In this document: piece after piece, positions 1 through 7,899 of the stretch
Numbering within the stretch: position 1 is the stretch's first letter
Layout of the letters: every line of letters starts with the position of its first letter
Origin: DASZZV01 sp035544835
Lineage (GTDB): Bacteria; Acidobacteriota; Thermoanaerobaculia; Gp7-AA8
Reading direction: 5' to 3'
NCBI GenBank assembly: GCA_035544835.1
Contig: DASZZV010000076.1
Coordinates: 1 to 15,221 of the forward strand
DNA length: 15,221 nucleotides
The notes under the pieces: generated by a model
Seen by the model: the letters and a program-made list of their open reading frames with translations, nothing else
What the model was told of the DNA's origin: nothing
The model's database searches: none
Program-made: the position numbers and the translations under genes

Positions 1-76
1 ATCTGGGCGGGGGCCTTAGACCCTTGGCAATCGAAAATGTTTGCGAGCACCACGATGGAAAGGCCCCCGCCCAGAT
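1..76. repeat. 16-bp perfect inverted repeat with 44-nt loop
   Basis: Bases 1-16 (ATCTGGGCGGGGGCCT) are the exact reverse complement of bases 61-76. The 44 bases between them show no coding signal. The structure sits at the window edge, so it may be part of a larger element that starts upstream. It belongs with the other hairpin repeats in the gaps of this window, although its own arm sequence does not recur here. Confidence 0.8.
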
Positions 77-279
77 CCCTCGCTGCGGCTCGGGATGACA
101 CATCAGGGAACCCGCGTAAATACAGGGAGTTTCTTAGAAGCGGTGGAACAACGGTGGCATGTTGTTGAAGCCCCAAAATGAACCGTTGTCATTCTGAGCC
201 GCAGCGAAGGATCTCAAGATAGGAACGATGTGAATTCGGATTCTGCTTCAGGAGATCCTTCGCTGCGGCTCAGGATGAC
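75..279. repeat. Dispersed 'CGCTGCGGCTC' repeat, three copies in mixed orientation
   Basis: Bases 188-215 and 252-279 are inverted copies of a 28-base unit with one mismatch, centred on CGCTGCGGCTCAGGATGAC. A third, more diverged copy in the forward orientation lies at 75-98. Together they fill much of the region before the M1 peptidase gene. No gene is visible across 1-320. The short reading frames there simply translate the repeats. The unit resembles short intergenic repeats common in many GC-rich bacterial genomes; that comparison is from memory and not tested. Confidence 0.8.
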
Positions 280-322
280 GACGCTAGGGAAAGCCGCGTG
301 TTCCGCCAATCGTTACGGTCAT

Positions 323-327
323 GGAGG
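323..327 (+). promoter_or_regulatory. Ribosome binding site GGAGG for TTG start of M1 peptidase
   Basis: GGAGG lies five bases before a TTG codon at 333 that is in frame with the M1 peptidase. The ATG at 321 overlaps this GGAGG and has no comparable site of its own. The TTG start also gives a cleaner signal peptide (MKHTFTFVLLVVAAFGC). The start is therefore set at 333. Confidence 0.6.
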
Positions 328-332
328 TTGTC

Positions 333-2207
333 TTGAAACACACGTTTACTTTCGTGCTGCTCGTAGTTGCTGCATTCGGATGCACGCACACCGCTGTTCC
401 GCCGGTTGCAGTCTCTCCTGCGGTGACGTCGCCGGTACTGGTGAAGGACCCACACTCCTTCGCGAGACCCGCCGAGGTGGTGGTCGAGCATCTCGATCTC
501 GATCTCACTCCCGACTTCGCTCAGAAGAAGCTCAGCGGCTCGGCGACGCTGCAGATTCTGAATCGCACCGGCGCCGGTGAGTTGCATCTCGACAGTCGTG
601 GACTCGTCCTTGGCAGCGTGACTGCGGACGGAGAGCCGGCGAAGTTCTCGCTCGGCCCGGTCGATCCGATCATGGGGCAGGATCTGAGAGTCGCCATCGG
701 GCCGTCGACCCGATCGGTGAAGATCGTTTACTCGACGAGGCCCGATGCCGAGGCCTTGCAGTGGCTCTCGCCCGAACAGACTGCGTCGAAGAAGTTCCCG
801 TTTCTATTCACGCAATCGGAATCGATTCTGGCCAGGACCTGGGTGCCCTGTCAGGACACGCCGTCGGTGCGTATGACCTACTCGGCGACCATTCATGCAC
901 CGGCGGGATTGCTCGCTCTGATGAGCGCGGAGAATCCGACCGAGGCTTCAGCCGATGGCGTTTATCGATTCCGGATGCCGCAGGCGATTCCCTCGTATCT
1001 GCTAGCCCTTGCCGTCGGCGAAATGCGCTTCCGAAAACTGGGGCCGAACAGCGGCGTATACGCCGAAACGCCGGTTATCGACCGAGCAGCAGCCGAGTTA
1101 GTCGATGTTCCGAAGATGATCTCGGCCGCGGAAAAGCTGTACGGTCCCTATCGCTGGGGGAGATATGACGTCTTGATTCTTCCTCCCAGTTTTCCTTTCG
1201 GCGGGATGGAGAATCCTCGGCTCACCTTTGCCACACCGACGATCCTTGCCGGCGACCGTTCGCTCGTTTCTCTGATCGCCCACGAGCTGGCCCACTCCTG
1301 GTCGGGAAATCTGGTGACCAACGCCACCTGGAACGACATGTGGCTCAATGAGGGATTCACCCGCTATTTCGAGCGCCGCATCATGGAATCGCTCAATGGC
1401 CGCGAGTATGCCGAGATGCTGGCCGGCCTGGGGCTGGAGGATCTTCACGACGAGATCGCAGCCATGACGCCCGACCAGACGCCCCTGCTCCAGAATCTCG
1501 GCGGAAAGAATCCTGATGACGCGGTGAATGCGATCGCCTACGAGAAGGGGGCGTTCTTCCTGCGGCATCTCGAGGAGGTGGTGGGACGGGAGAACTGGGA
1601 TCGATTCGTCCGGGATTACTTCGCCAGGTTCGCCTTTCACTCCATGGACACGAAGACATTCGTCGATTATCTCCAGGCAAATCTGCTCTCGAAGAATCCG
1701 GAGTGGGAGAAAGCGGCTGCGGTACAGGAGTGGGTTTACGGTCCGGGGATTCCTTCCAGTCTTCCCCTGATTCGATCCGATGCATTTACCAGGGTGGAAC
1801 AGCAGGCCAGAGGGTTCGTGAGCGGGACTCCTGCTTCACAGATCGATACGGCGAAGTGGTCGACGCACGAGTGGATTCATTTTCTGCAGTCACTGCCCAA
1901 AAAACTGTCTCGTTCGCAGATGGACGATCTCGAGCATACCTTCCATCTCTCGACCCGGAATACGGAGATCCGCGTGGAGTGGCTGGTGGCGTCGATTGCG
2001 AACGGTTACGAGCCGGTCTATCCGGCCATCGAGCGTTTTCTTACCGAGCAGGGACGGCGCAAATATCTGAAGCCTGTTTACGCGAAGCTCATGGAGACTC
2101 CGGCCGGTCGCACTAGGGCCCTGGATATCTATCGGAAGGCGCGTCCGACCTATCACTCGGTTTCACGCGACACGATCGACAAGATCGTGGGGTGGCCGGC
2201 GAGCTAG
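333..2207 (+). CDS. M1 family metallopeptidase, leukotriene A4 hydrolase/aminopeptidase B-like, probable lipoprotein
   Basis: This is a zinc aminopeptidase of 624 residues from the TTG start (628 from the ATG at 321). Residues 1-16 form a hydrophobic signal ending at Cys17 (AAFGC), a slightly atypical lipobox, so it is probably a lipid-anchored envelope protein. An N-terminal beta domain contains the PCQDTPS motif (172-178). The substrate-binding GGMENP is at 290-295. HELAH at 317-321 plus Glu340 in WLNEGFTRYFE form the zinc site, and Tyr403 in AYEKG matches the catalytic tyrosine. The C-terminal helical domain keeps EQGRRKY (572-578), whose Arg and Lys bind the peptide carboxylate in LTA4 hydrolase. 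The length matches that family. Aminopeptidase activity is well supported; epoxide hydrolase activity on a lipid cannot be inferred. The gene stands alone, convergent with the DUF4301 gene. Confidence 0.93.
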   Translation: MKHTFTFVLLVVAAFGCTHTAVPPVAVSPAVTSPVLVKDPHSFARPAEVVVEHLDLDLTPDFAQKKLSGSATLQILNRTGAGELHLDSRGLVLGSVTADGEPAKFSLGPVDPIMGQDLRVAIGPSTRSVKIVYSTRPDAEALQWLSPEQTASKKFPFLFTQSESILARTWVPCQDTPSVRMTYSATIHAPAGLLALMSAENPTEASADGVYRFRMPQAIPSYLLALAVGEMRFRKLGPNSGVYAETPVIDRAAAELVDVPKMISAAEKLYGPYRWGRYDVLILPPSFPFGGMENPRLTFATPTILAGDRSLVSLIAHELAHSWSGNLVTNATWNDMWLNEGFTRYFERRIMESLNGREYAEMLAGLGLEDLHDEIAAMTPDQTPLLQNLGGKNPDDAVNAIAYEKGAFFLRHLEEVVGRENWDRFVRDYFARFAFHSMDTKTFVDYLQANLLSKNPEWEKAAAVQEWVYGPGIPSSLPLIRSDAFTRVEQQARGFVSGTPASQIDTAKWSTHEWIHFLQSLPKKLSRSQMDDLEHTFHLSTRNTEIRVEWLVASIANGYEPVYPAIERFLTEQGRRKYLKPVYAKLMETPAGRTRALDIYRKARPTYHSVSRDTIDKIVGWPAS

Positions 2208-2264
2208 AAAACGGGGCTCCCGGCGCTCTCCGCGAAGTAGGGCTCGATGTCGGGGATAAGTATC

Positions 2265-2322
2265 GGCCGCATGCCATGCGGCCCTACAAAGAACAGGGCG
2301 TAGGGCCGCACGGCGTGCGGCC
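2265..2322. repeat. Inverted repeat in the gap between convergent genes
   Basis: Bases 2265-2287 and 2300-2322 are 23-base inverted copies with two mismatches, separated by 12 bases. Each arm contains its own small palindrome (GGCCGCATGCCATGCGGCC in the left arm). It lies between the ends of the convergent M1 peptidase and DUF4301 genes. It could help stop transcription from both sides, but no T-run follows either arm. The rest of 2208-2429 shows nothing else recognisable. Confidence 0.75.
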
Positions 2323-2429
2323 GGCACCTTTTACTTCGGACCACTCGCACATCTGAATCATCTCGCCGACGTAGCGCGGGGCGGGTCCGAATCGATAGCA
2401 TGTCGCTGGCGACAGTCAGCCAGTTCTCG

Positions 2430-3938
2430 TCAACTTGTCGTCTGGTGTTGAGACCGCAGCAGGTCGAGCACGGTCTTGACCGGCGCAAACGTCGATGCTG
2501 GAACCTCGACACAAACGGTGTTCCAACCGGCCATCGCCCCATTCCAGAGTCCGGGGAGCTCCAGCGCACGCAGCTCGCGTCCTTCATGGGACTTGCGGGA
2601 GACGAACACCGCCCGCTGATCGATGAAGGGAGACAGATCGAAAGGCTCCCCATTCCAGTTGCGAAGACCGCAGACGATGTCGACGGGATTGAAGTGGGTC
2701 GATGAGCTCCAGATTTTCTGCTGATGCGCGTCGTCCATCCTGACCTGAGAGGACTCGACGATCTGGACCGATTCCCCTCCTTGCTCTTCCGCTACCCAGA
2801 AAGGCGCTCCGCCCGGTTCGCCCTCGTTTTTCACGACGCCGCAGACGCGCATGGGACGGTTCAGCGCATCGAGGACGAACGCCTTTCGCTCGTTCAGGGT
2901 CACGGCGCCTTGTGGCGGCCGACGATTGAATCGTTCCGCTGCGAGAGCCAGAGCGTCGGCGACATCGGTTTCGGATGCCGCGGGCGATCCGCAGCGGCGG
3001 ATTGCCTCAAACACCTCATCCTGCAGCCGAGCCAGGACTCCGATCAAGATGAGCTTCCACTCGACGGACTCTGCCTGCATTGCCGCCGGCAGGACGTTGT
3101 CGATGTTCTTGATCGATACGATGTCGCCGTTGAGTTGTTCGAGGTTTCTGATGAGCGCACCATGGCCGCCTGGACGGAACAGGAGGGAGCCGTCGGATTC
3201 GCGGAATAGCTCGCCTTCAGCATCGAGAGCCAGCGTATCTGTGGAAGGGTGCTGCTCTGAGAAATCGACCCTGGGATTGCAGCCAGCATCCCGGAGCGAC
3301 GATTCGACGCGCCCGAGCTCAGTCTGGAAATCGAGCAACGCCTGGGTGGCGGTCGTGAACTGGACGCGACACGCTCCGTCATCCGACCGCGCGAAAGCGC
3401 ACGCTTCGATGAGCTGCTCTTCGAACGGCGTGCGAACCCTCTCGCCGTCTCGATGGAAAGGGATCAGTCCCTTCGGCCGCGAGGCATAGTTCATCTCCCG
3501 CAGAAGGGTCAGCAGAATCGCCCTGTCATCCTCGGGACTGTTGCCGCAAATGTTCGCTCGGGCCCGTAGCTCCGCGGCGAATGGAAAGTCATCGAGACGG
3601 GTCAGAAAGAGTCGAACCGGCTCGAAGGATCGCGGGGCGGCGTTGGTGTTCGCCGCAGCCGCGGAGAGATCCCTGAACATGCGAGTGGCCGCGCCCGACG
3701 CCGGCACGAATTTCATCACTCGTGCGGACGCGGCGACACGCCGCGCCGCAGAGATCAGCTCTTCCTTTTCGGCCTCTGAAACCCGAATCCCGTCGCCAGC
3801 CGTGCAAGGCCTCACCAGGAGGATCGGTGGGGGAGGATTGCGAAGCAGGTCTACCTGGTGCAGAGCGATATCGAGGGTTACTCCTCGTTGTTCGATCTGT
3901 TGCAGATCTGCTTCCGAAAAGATTTTTTTCACGTCCAT
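2430..3938 (-). CDS. DUF4301 family protein
   Basis: The product has 502 residues. The start is the ATG at 3938 because family members begin close to an 'F-x-E-x-D-L-x-x-I' segment, here FSEADLQQI at 7-15. The frame stays open another 157 codons upstream, but that part crosses repeat DNA and looks non-coding. Motifs I associate with the family are KFVPASGAATRMF (76-88), GGHGALIRNL (257-266), SIKNIDNVLP (275-284), a VCGVVKNEGEPGGAPFWV block (365-382) and a C-terminal STHFNPVD block (413-420). No signal peptide is visible, so it is probably cytosolic. The function is unproven. The order of the first three motifs resembles UDP-sugar pyrophosphorylases, suggesting a nucleotidyltransferase-like fold; this is inference. 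It is divergent from the outer-membrane protein gene at 4481. Confidence 0.88.
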   Translation of the reverse strand: MDVKKIFSEADLQQIEQRGVTLDIALHQVDLLRNPPPPILLVRPCTAGDGIRVSEAEKEELISAARRVAASARVMKFVPASGAATRMFRDLSAAAANTNAAPRSFEPVRLFLTRLDDFPFAAELRARANICGNSPEDDRAILLTLLREMNYASRPKGLIPFHRDGERVRTPFEEQLIEACAFARSDDGACRVQFTTATQALLDFQTELGRVESSLRDAGCNPRVDFSEQHPSTDTLALDAEGELFRESDGSLLFRPGGHGALIRNLEQLNGDIVSIKNIDNVLPAAMQAESVEWKLILIGVLARLQDEVFEAIRRCGSPAASETDVADALALAAERFNRRPPQGAVTLNERKAFVLDALNRPMRVCGVVKNEGEPGGAPFWVAEEQGGESVQIVESSQVRMDDAHQQKIWSSSTHFNPVDIVCGLRNWNGEPFDLSPFIDQRAVFVSRKSHEGRELRALELPGLWNGAMAGWNTVCVEVPASTFAPVKTVLDLLRSQHQTTS

Positions 3939-4480
3939 TCTGCTTCGGTTTCCTCGCTCGGGGCCGCGGGGCAGGGAGCGCCGTATGCTGATGGATTTGT
4001 AAATGTTCGGCAAGTTGGCGAGAAGCTCGAATACCTTTTTTATGGCCCGAGGATGGGAAAGTAAGTCCGTTGAATCACATTCCTGACGTCGCGTTGCGGC
4101 GGCTAGAAAAGTTCGGAGTGGCGACATCCTGTCGCCTGGCCCGGCGGCGTCCCGCGCCGCCGCCGTCCCCATCCGAGATCGCTTCCGCGAGAACGGCGCC
4201 GCGGGACGGCGCCGAGCCAGGCGGCAAAGATGCCGCCACTCCGATTTCGTTTCCGAATGACGAGGTACCAACGCCCAGAGTGTCGGCGCGCTCTGCCCGC
4301 GCCCTACGGGACAGGAGCGTCTTTTCGACCCGGCACTTGCGGGTGAAATGACTCCCGTGACAGCCATTCCGCCACGCGTCAACGTTCCGTGACATCGCAG
4401 ACGCGGCAATGAACTTGCACGATCTATGGTCGCAGCATGAGTCGGTTTGTCGGATAATCCAAACCAGTCGAGGTCTTCAT
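3939..4480. other. Divergent intergenic region of 542 bp
   Basis: No gene is supported here. It holds the upstream regions of the DUF4301 gene (minus strand) and the outer-membrane fusion gene (plus strand), with a large hairpin repeat at 4114-4243 between them. A second repeat module at 4281-4307 (TGTCGGCGCGCTCTGC and following) recurs near 9249. A GATAAT sequence at 4453-4458, about 23 bases before the 4481 start, could be a -10 element, but no good -35 accompanies it. Open frames across the region, including one of 93 codons at 4070-4351, translate repeat DNA. Confidence 0.7.
4114..4243. repeat. Large nested inverted repeat (about 130 bp hairpin)
   Basis: The outer arms 4114-4140 (beginning CGGAGTGGCGACA) and 4216-4243 (ending GCCGCCACTCCG) are near-perfect inverted copies. 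Inside them, GC-rich segments around 4142-4165 and 4194-4215 (CGGCGTCCCGCGCCG against GGGACGGCGCCG) can also pair imperfectly. The element therefore could fold into one long stem. The 12-base outer end CGGAGTGGCGGG appears again at 15209-15220, where a further copy seems to begin at the window edge. Confidence 0.8.
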
Positions 4481-7400
4481 ATGCGTCTTCTCACTAGATG
4501 CTTCGTCGTTCTTGCCCTTGCTATCTGCTGCGTTTTCGTCCCATCACGCGCCGACGCTCAGTACTTCGGACGAAACAAAGTCCAGTGGGAGAACTTCAAC
4601 TTCAAGACTCTCCACACCGAGCACTTCGACATCTACTACTACGATCGGGAAAAGGACGTAGTCGAAGACATCGGACGGATGGCCGAACGTTGGTACTCGC
4701 GGCTGTCAAAGGTGTTCAACCATCAGTTCGTCCGCAAGCCCATCGTGCTCTACGCCAACAGCGCCGACTTTCAGCAGACCACGACCACGGGGGGTCTCAT
4801 TGGCGAGGGAACGGGCGGTTTCACCGACGCTTTCCAGAATCGGGTCGTGCTTCCGCTCACGGGCACATATGCGGAAAACGATCACGTCCTCGGCCATGAG
4901 TTGGTGCACGTCTTTCAATACGACATCGCCAACACGGCCAGAAACTCCTATGGAGGATCGCAGCGATCGGCGCGGCGGTTCGATCTCGAGGCGCTTCCAC
5001 TGTGGCTGGTGGAGGGTATGGCCGAGTACTTCTCGAAGGGACGGATCGACGCCCTGACGGCCATGTGGATTCGTGACGCCACGAACCACGATCGCCTTCC
5101 TGATCTGCGCCGGTTGTCGAGCGATCCACGCTACTTTCCCTATCGCTACGGCGAGGCTCTAATGGCTTACCTGGGCGGGCGGTACGGCGACGATCAGGTC
5201 ATCCGCTACTTCCTGGTGTCGGGCGTCTACGGCCCCGAGGAAGCGTTCATCCGCGTGTTCAACCTCCCCGCGAAACAAGTCTTCGCGAACTGGCAGGCTT
5301 CGGCGCGCGAGCTGTACGAGCCGGTCTTTCTCTCACGGCCGGAAACACTCGGGACGGCCTTTCTCGGCAAGAAGAAGACGAAGGGACATCTCAACATCGC
5401 CCCGTCGATCAGTCCTGACGGGAAATCGATTGCGTTTCTCTCCACGCGCGACTTTTTCAGCATCGATCTCTTCGTGGCCGACGCACAAACGGGTGAGACG
5501 ATCCAGAAAGTGGTCTCGTCGGATGGCGATCCGCACTTCGACTCGTTGCGATTCATCGACTCCTCGGGTAGCTGGTCGCCGGATTCGAAGAAGCTGGCTT
5601 TTGTCGTCTACGAGAAGGGTGATAACAGACTGGCCATCGTCGACGTGGCCTCGCGCAATGTCGAACAGCGCATCAGGATTCCGGGCATCGACGCCCTCGC
5701 AAACCCGGCCTGGTCACCCGACGGCCACACCATCGCGTTCTCGGGTCAGGCCACCGGGGTCACTGATCTCTTCACCTACGACCTCTCCAACGGGCAGGTC
5801 CGCCGCCTTACCAACGATAAGTACGCCGACCTGCAGCCGTCCTGGTCGCCCGACGGGCGCACTCTGGCCTTCGTCTCCGACCGCGGGGCGGGAACGAATC
5901 TCGACCAGCTCCGTTACGATGACATGCGTCTGTCGACCATCGACGTAGCATCGGGCGCCATCCGCACGCTCTCGATCTTCAACAACACCAAACACATCAA
6001 TCCGCAATTCTCGCCGGACGGAAAGGGTATTTACTTCATCGCAAATGCTCAGGGAATTCCGGATGTTTTTCGGTACGCAATGGCCGACGGATCGGTCAGT
6101 CGCATCACGCGCGTTTCGACAGGCGTTTCCGGAATCACGGAGTTGTCGCCGGCCATGACCGTCGCCGCCGGCACCGGGCAGATCGTCTTCTCACTGTACG
6201 AGAACGATGACTACAACATCTACGAATTGCCGGCTTCCACGGTTGGCGAAGCAGTCCCGATGGCGGTGGCTTCGGCCGGGGAGGCCACGCGCGCATCGTT
6301 GCTTCCTCCCATGCGGGCCGCGTCGGCCAATAACTACACCAGCTACCTGACGCGTCCGGAGGAAGGACTCCTCCCGCCAACGACCAGCTTCTCGAGCTCC
6401 GGTTACGACTCCCGGTTCCATCTGACGTACCTCGGGCCTCCCACCTTCGGCATCGGAGGGGACCAGTTTGGTTACGGTGCCGGCGGCACCATCAGCGCTG
6501 CCTTCAGCGATGTGTTAGGGAAGCAGAACATCGGCTTCACCGTGCAGGGCGGCGGAAGTAGCGGAGGAGGCAGCTTCGGCGATCAGCTTGGTGCCGACGT
6601 CTACTACCTCAATCAGCAGCACCGGACCAACTGGGGTGCCGAGGCCTCCCATATTCCGTATGTCAGCATAAGAACCGACGTTGGTTCGAGAGTCGTGAAT
6701 GTGAATGGCCAGCCCGTGCTCGCTCAGGTCATTCGGCAGACTCGTTTTGTCCAGACCCAGGATGCCGCGACAGTCCTCACTCAGTACCCGCTCGGCCTCA
6801 CTCGTCGTATCGAGGCGCACGCTGGTTATCAACGAATCGGATTCAAAACCACCATTGAGCAGGAAACCATTGTCGGCAACACGATCATCGATCACACAAT
6901 CAGGACCATCGACAAGATCAGCCTGAATCTGTTGACAGGATCGGCCGCCTTTGTCGGAGACAGCTCAATCTTCGGATTTATCTCACCGGTAAAGGGAACC
7001 CGCTATCGGTATGAGGTGCAGGCGCTCAGCGGTGATCTCAATTTCGAGACCCTTCTTCTCGATTACCGGCGTTACTTCTTCCTCACGCCGGTCACGGTTG
7101 CCGTGCGCGGACTTCACTATGGACGGTATGGAACGGATGCGGAGAGTAATCTTCTCTCGCCGCTTTTCGTCGGACAGCCATCGCTGGTCCGCGGCTATGA
7201 ATCGGGTTCCTTCAATATTTCAGAATGCGGTTCGGCCCCGAGCGGATCCTGCCCGGTGTTCGACAGGCTGATCGGGTCTCGGATCGGAGTGGTCAGCCTC
7301 GAGATGCGGGTCCCCCTCTTTGGCGTGAGAGAGTTCGGGGTGATCAGCGGCGCTTTCCTCCCAACGGAGTTCGTCGCCTTCGCCGACGTCGGAACGGCAT

Positions 7401-7591
7401 GGTCAAAAGGGCAGACGCCGAAGTTGAAGTACACGACCAGTCCAACGGCGGAACGGGTTCCAGTCTTCAGCGCCGGTGTCGCGGCTCGCCTGTTGCTGGC
7501 TTACATTCCTCTTGAGTTCTACTACGCGAAGCCTTTCCAGCGTCCCGATCAGGGTTGGACCTTCGGCTTCAACATCGCCCCGGGTTGGTAG
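4481..7591 (+). CDS. Outer-membrane fusion: MA-type peptidase domain, TolB-like propeller, Omp85-like barrel
   Basis: The product has 1036 residues from the ATG at 4481, which has GAGG seven bases upstream and starts a clear signal peptide (1-26, cut after ADA). Residues 28-285 form a peptidase MA-like (gluzincin) domain with HELVH at 139-143 and Glu178 in LWLVEGMAEYF as the likely third zinc ligand. Five SPDG-type PD40 repeats follow, centred at 309-319, 364-374, 410-420, 454-464 and 509-519. A degenerate sixth near 554-582 completes a six-bladed TolB-like propeller. From about 640 the sequence is Gly- and aromatic-rich with alternating beta strands. It resembles the Omp85/bacterial surface antigen barrel and ends in an aromatic residue (APGW), as outer-membrane proteins do. 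I infer periplasmic peptidase and propeller domains tethered to a barrel. The substrate and any BamA-like insertase role are unknown. An in-frame ATG at 4409 lacks a ribosome site. Confidence 0.88.
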   Translation: MRLLTRCFVVLALAICCVFVPSRADAQYFGRNKVQWENFNFKTLHTEHFDIYYYDREKDVVEDIGRMAERWYSRLSKVFNHQFVRKPIVLYANSADFQQTTTTGGLIGEGTGGFTDAFQNRVVLPLTGTYAENDHVLGHELVHVFQYDIANTARNSYGGSQRSARRFDLEALPLWLVEGMAEYFSKGRIDALTAMWIRDATNHDRLPDLRRLSSDPRYFPYRYGEALMAYLGGRYGDDQVIRYFLVSGVYGPEEAFIRVFNLPAKQVFANWQASARELYEPVFLSRPETLGTAFLGKKKTKGHLNIAPSISPDGKSIAFLSTRDFFSIDLFVADAQTGETIQKVVSSDGDPHFDSLRFIDSSGSWSPDSKKLAFVVYEKGDNRLAIVDVASRNVEQRIRIPGIDALANPAWSPDGHTIAFSGQATGVTDLFTYDLSNGQVRRLTNDKYADLQPSWSPDGRTLAFVSDRGAGTNLDQLRYDDMRLSTIDVASGAIRTLSIFNNTKHINPQFSPDGKGIYFIANAQGIPDVFRYAMADGSVSRITRVSTGVSGITELSPAMTVAAGTGQIVFSLYENDDYNIYELPASTVGEAVPMAVASAGEATRASLLPPMRAASANNYTSYLTRPEEGLLPPTTSFSSSGYDSRFHLTYLGPPTFGIGGDQFGYGAGGTISAAFSDVLGKQNIGFTVQGGGSSGGGSFGDQLGADVYYLNQQHRTNWGAEASHIPYVSIRTDVGSRVVNVNGQPVLAQVIRQTRFVQTQDAATVLTQYPLGLTRRIEAHAGYQRIGFKTTIEQETIVGNTIIDHTIRTIDKISLNLLTGSAAFVGDSSIFGFISPVKGTRYRYEVQALSGDLNFETLLLDYRRYFFLTPVTVAVRGLHYGRYGTDAESNLLSPLFVGQPSLVRGYESGSFNISECGSAPSGSCPVFDRLIGSRIGVVSLEMRVPLFGVREFGVISGAFLPTEFVAFADVGTAWSKGQTPKLKYTTSPTAERVPVFSAGVAARLLLAYIPLEFYYAKPFQRPDQGWTFGFNIAPGW

Positions 7592-7648
7592 AAAACTGAA
7601 TGAGGCGCGGCCGAAACGAGCTCATGACAGCAACTATTCAGCCGCGAC

Positions 7649-7743
7649 GCGGCGACATCGATGTAGCCCCACCCGTGAGGGTGGGGTTTGCGACGGCTTG
7701 ATAAGAATCACGAGCCGCGGAGCGGCGGCATCGATGTCGCCCC
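7649..7743 (+). repeat. Direct repeat, 22-bp units 20/22 identical
   Basis: The copies at 7649-7670 and 7722-7743 share GCGGCG-CATCGATGT-GCCCC with two differences. Each continues into a sequence that can form a hairpin (7667-7686 after the first). They look like members of a short palindromic intergenic family. Confidence 0.75.
7667..7686 (+). terminator. GC-rich hairpin after the outer-membrane fusion gene, possible terminator
   Basis: CCCCACCC and GGGTGGGG pair perfectly over eight bases with a four-base loop (GTGA), followed by TTTG. It is 75 bases past the stop at 7591 and could end that transcript. The T-run is short and the hairpin belongs to a repeat unit, so termination is uncertain. 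Confidence 0.35.
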
Positions 7744-7778
7744 TACGGGCTCACGGCGTTTTGTCGCATTGATCGCGT

Positions 7779-7798
7779 CCCCAGCCTTACGGCTGGGG
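7779..7798. repeat. Hairpin CCCCAGCC-TTAC-GGCTGGGG
   Basis: This is a perfect eight-base stem with a four-base loop, resembling the hairpin at 7667-7686 in size and base composition. It lies between convergent genes. No T-run follows, so it is recorded as a repeat rather than a terminator. Confidence 0.65.
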
Positions 7799-7899
7799 CT
7801 ACAACGATTTCGGGCCTTCGGCCCTTTCCGTAGCGCGCCTGCTTACCTAGTTCCCGGCCAAAAGAGATCTCGGGACAGGTAAAGCCTGGAGCGAGAGCG

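Larger units (their letters stand above)
7592..7899. other. Repeat-rich intergenic region of 308 bp between convergent genes
   Basis: No gene is supported. The region is built from short GC-rich hairpins: 7667-7686, 7779-7798 and CGGGCCTTCGGCCC near 7811-7824. It also holds a direct repeat of 22 bases at 7649-7670 and 7722-7743 (20 of 22 identical, core CATCGATGT). The two direct copies are each followed by a hairpin-forming CCCC-rich segment, so the unit may be a mobile or amplified palindromic repeat. Confidence 0.7.

Noticed and set aside
1098..1640. 180-codon antisense frame within the M1 peptidase gene
   Set aside because: It is a shadow of a strongly conserved gene on the other strand, as is common in GC-rich DNA.
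4070..4351. 93-codon frame in the divergent gap
   Set aside because: Most of it translates the inverted repeat; no ribosome site or recognisable domain.
3939..4409. 157-codon upstream extension of the DUF4301 reading frame
   Set aside because: It crosses the 4114-4243 hairpin repeat, is rich in Arg/Pro/Ser of the type produced by GC-rich non-coding DNA, and the family's usual start matches the ATG at 3938.
7649..7798. CRISPR array
   Set aside because: Only two similar units with unequal context, each leading into its own hairpin; no regular spacers and no cas genes.
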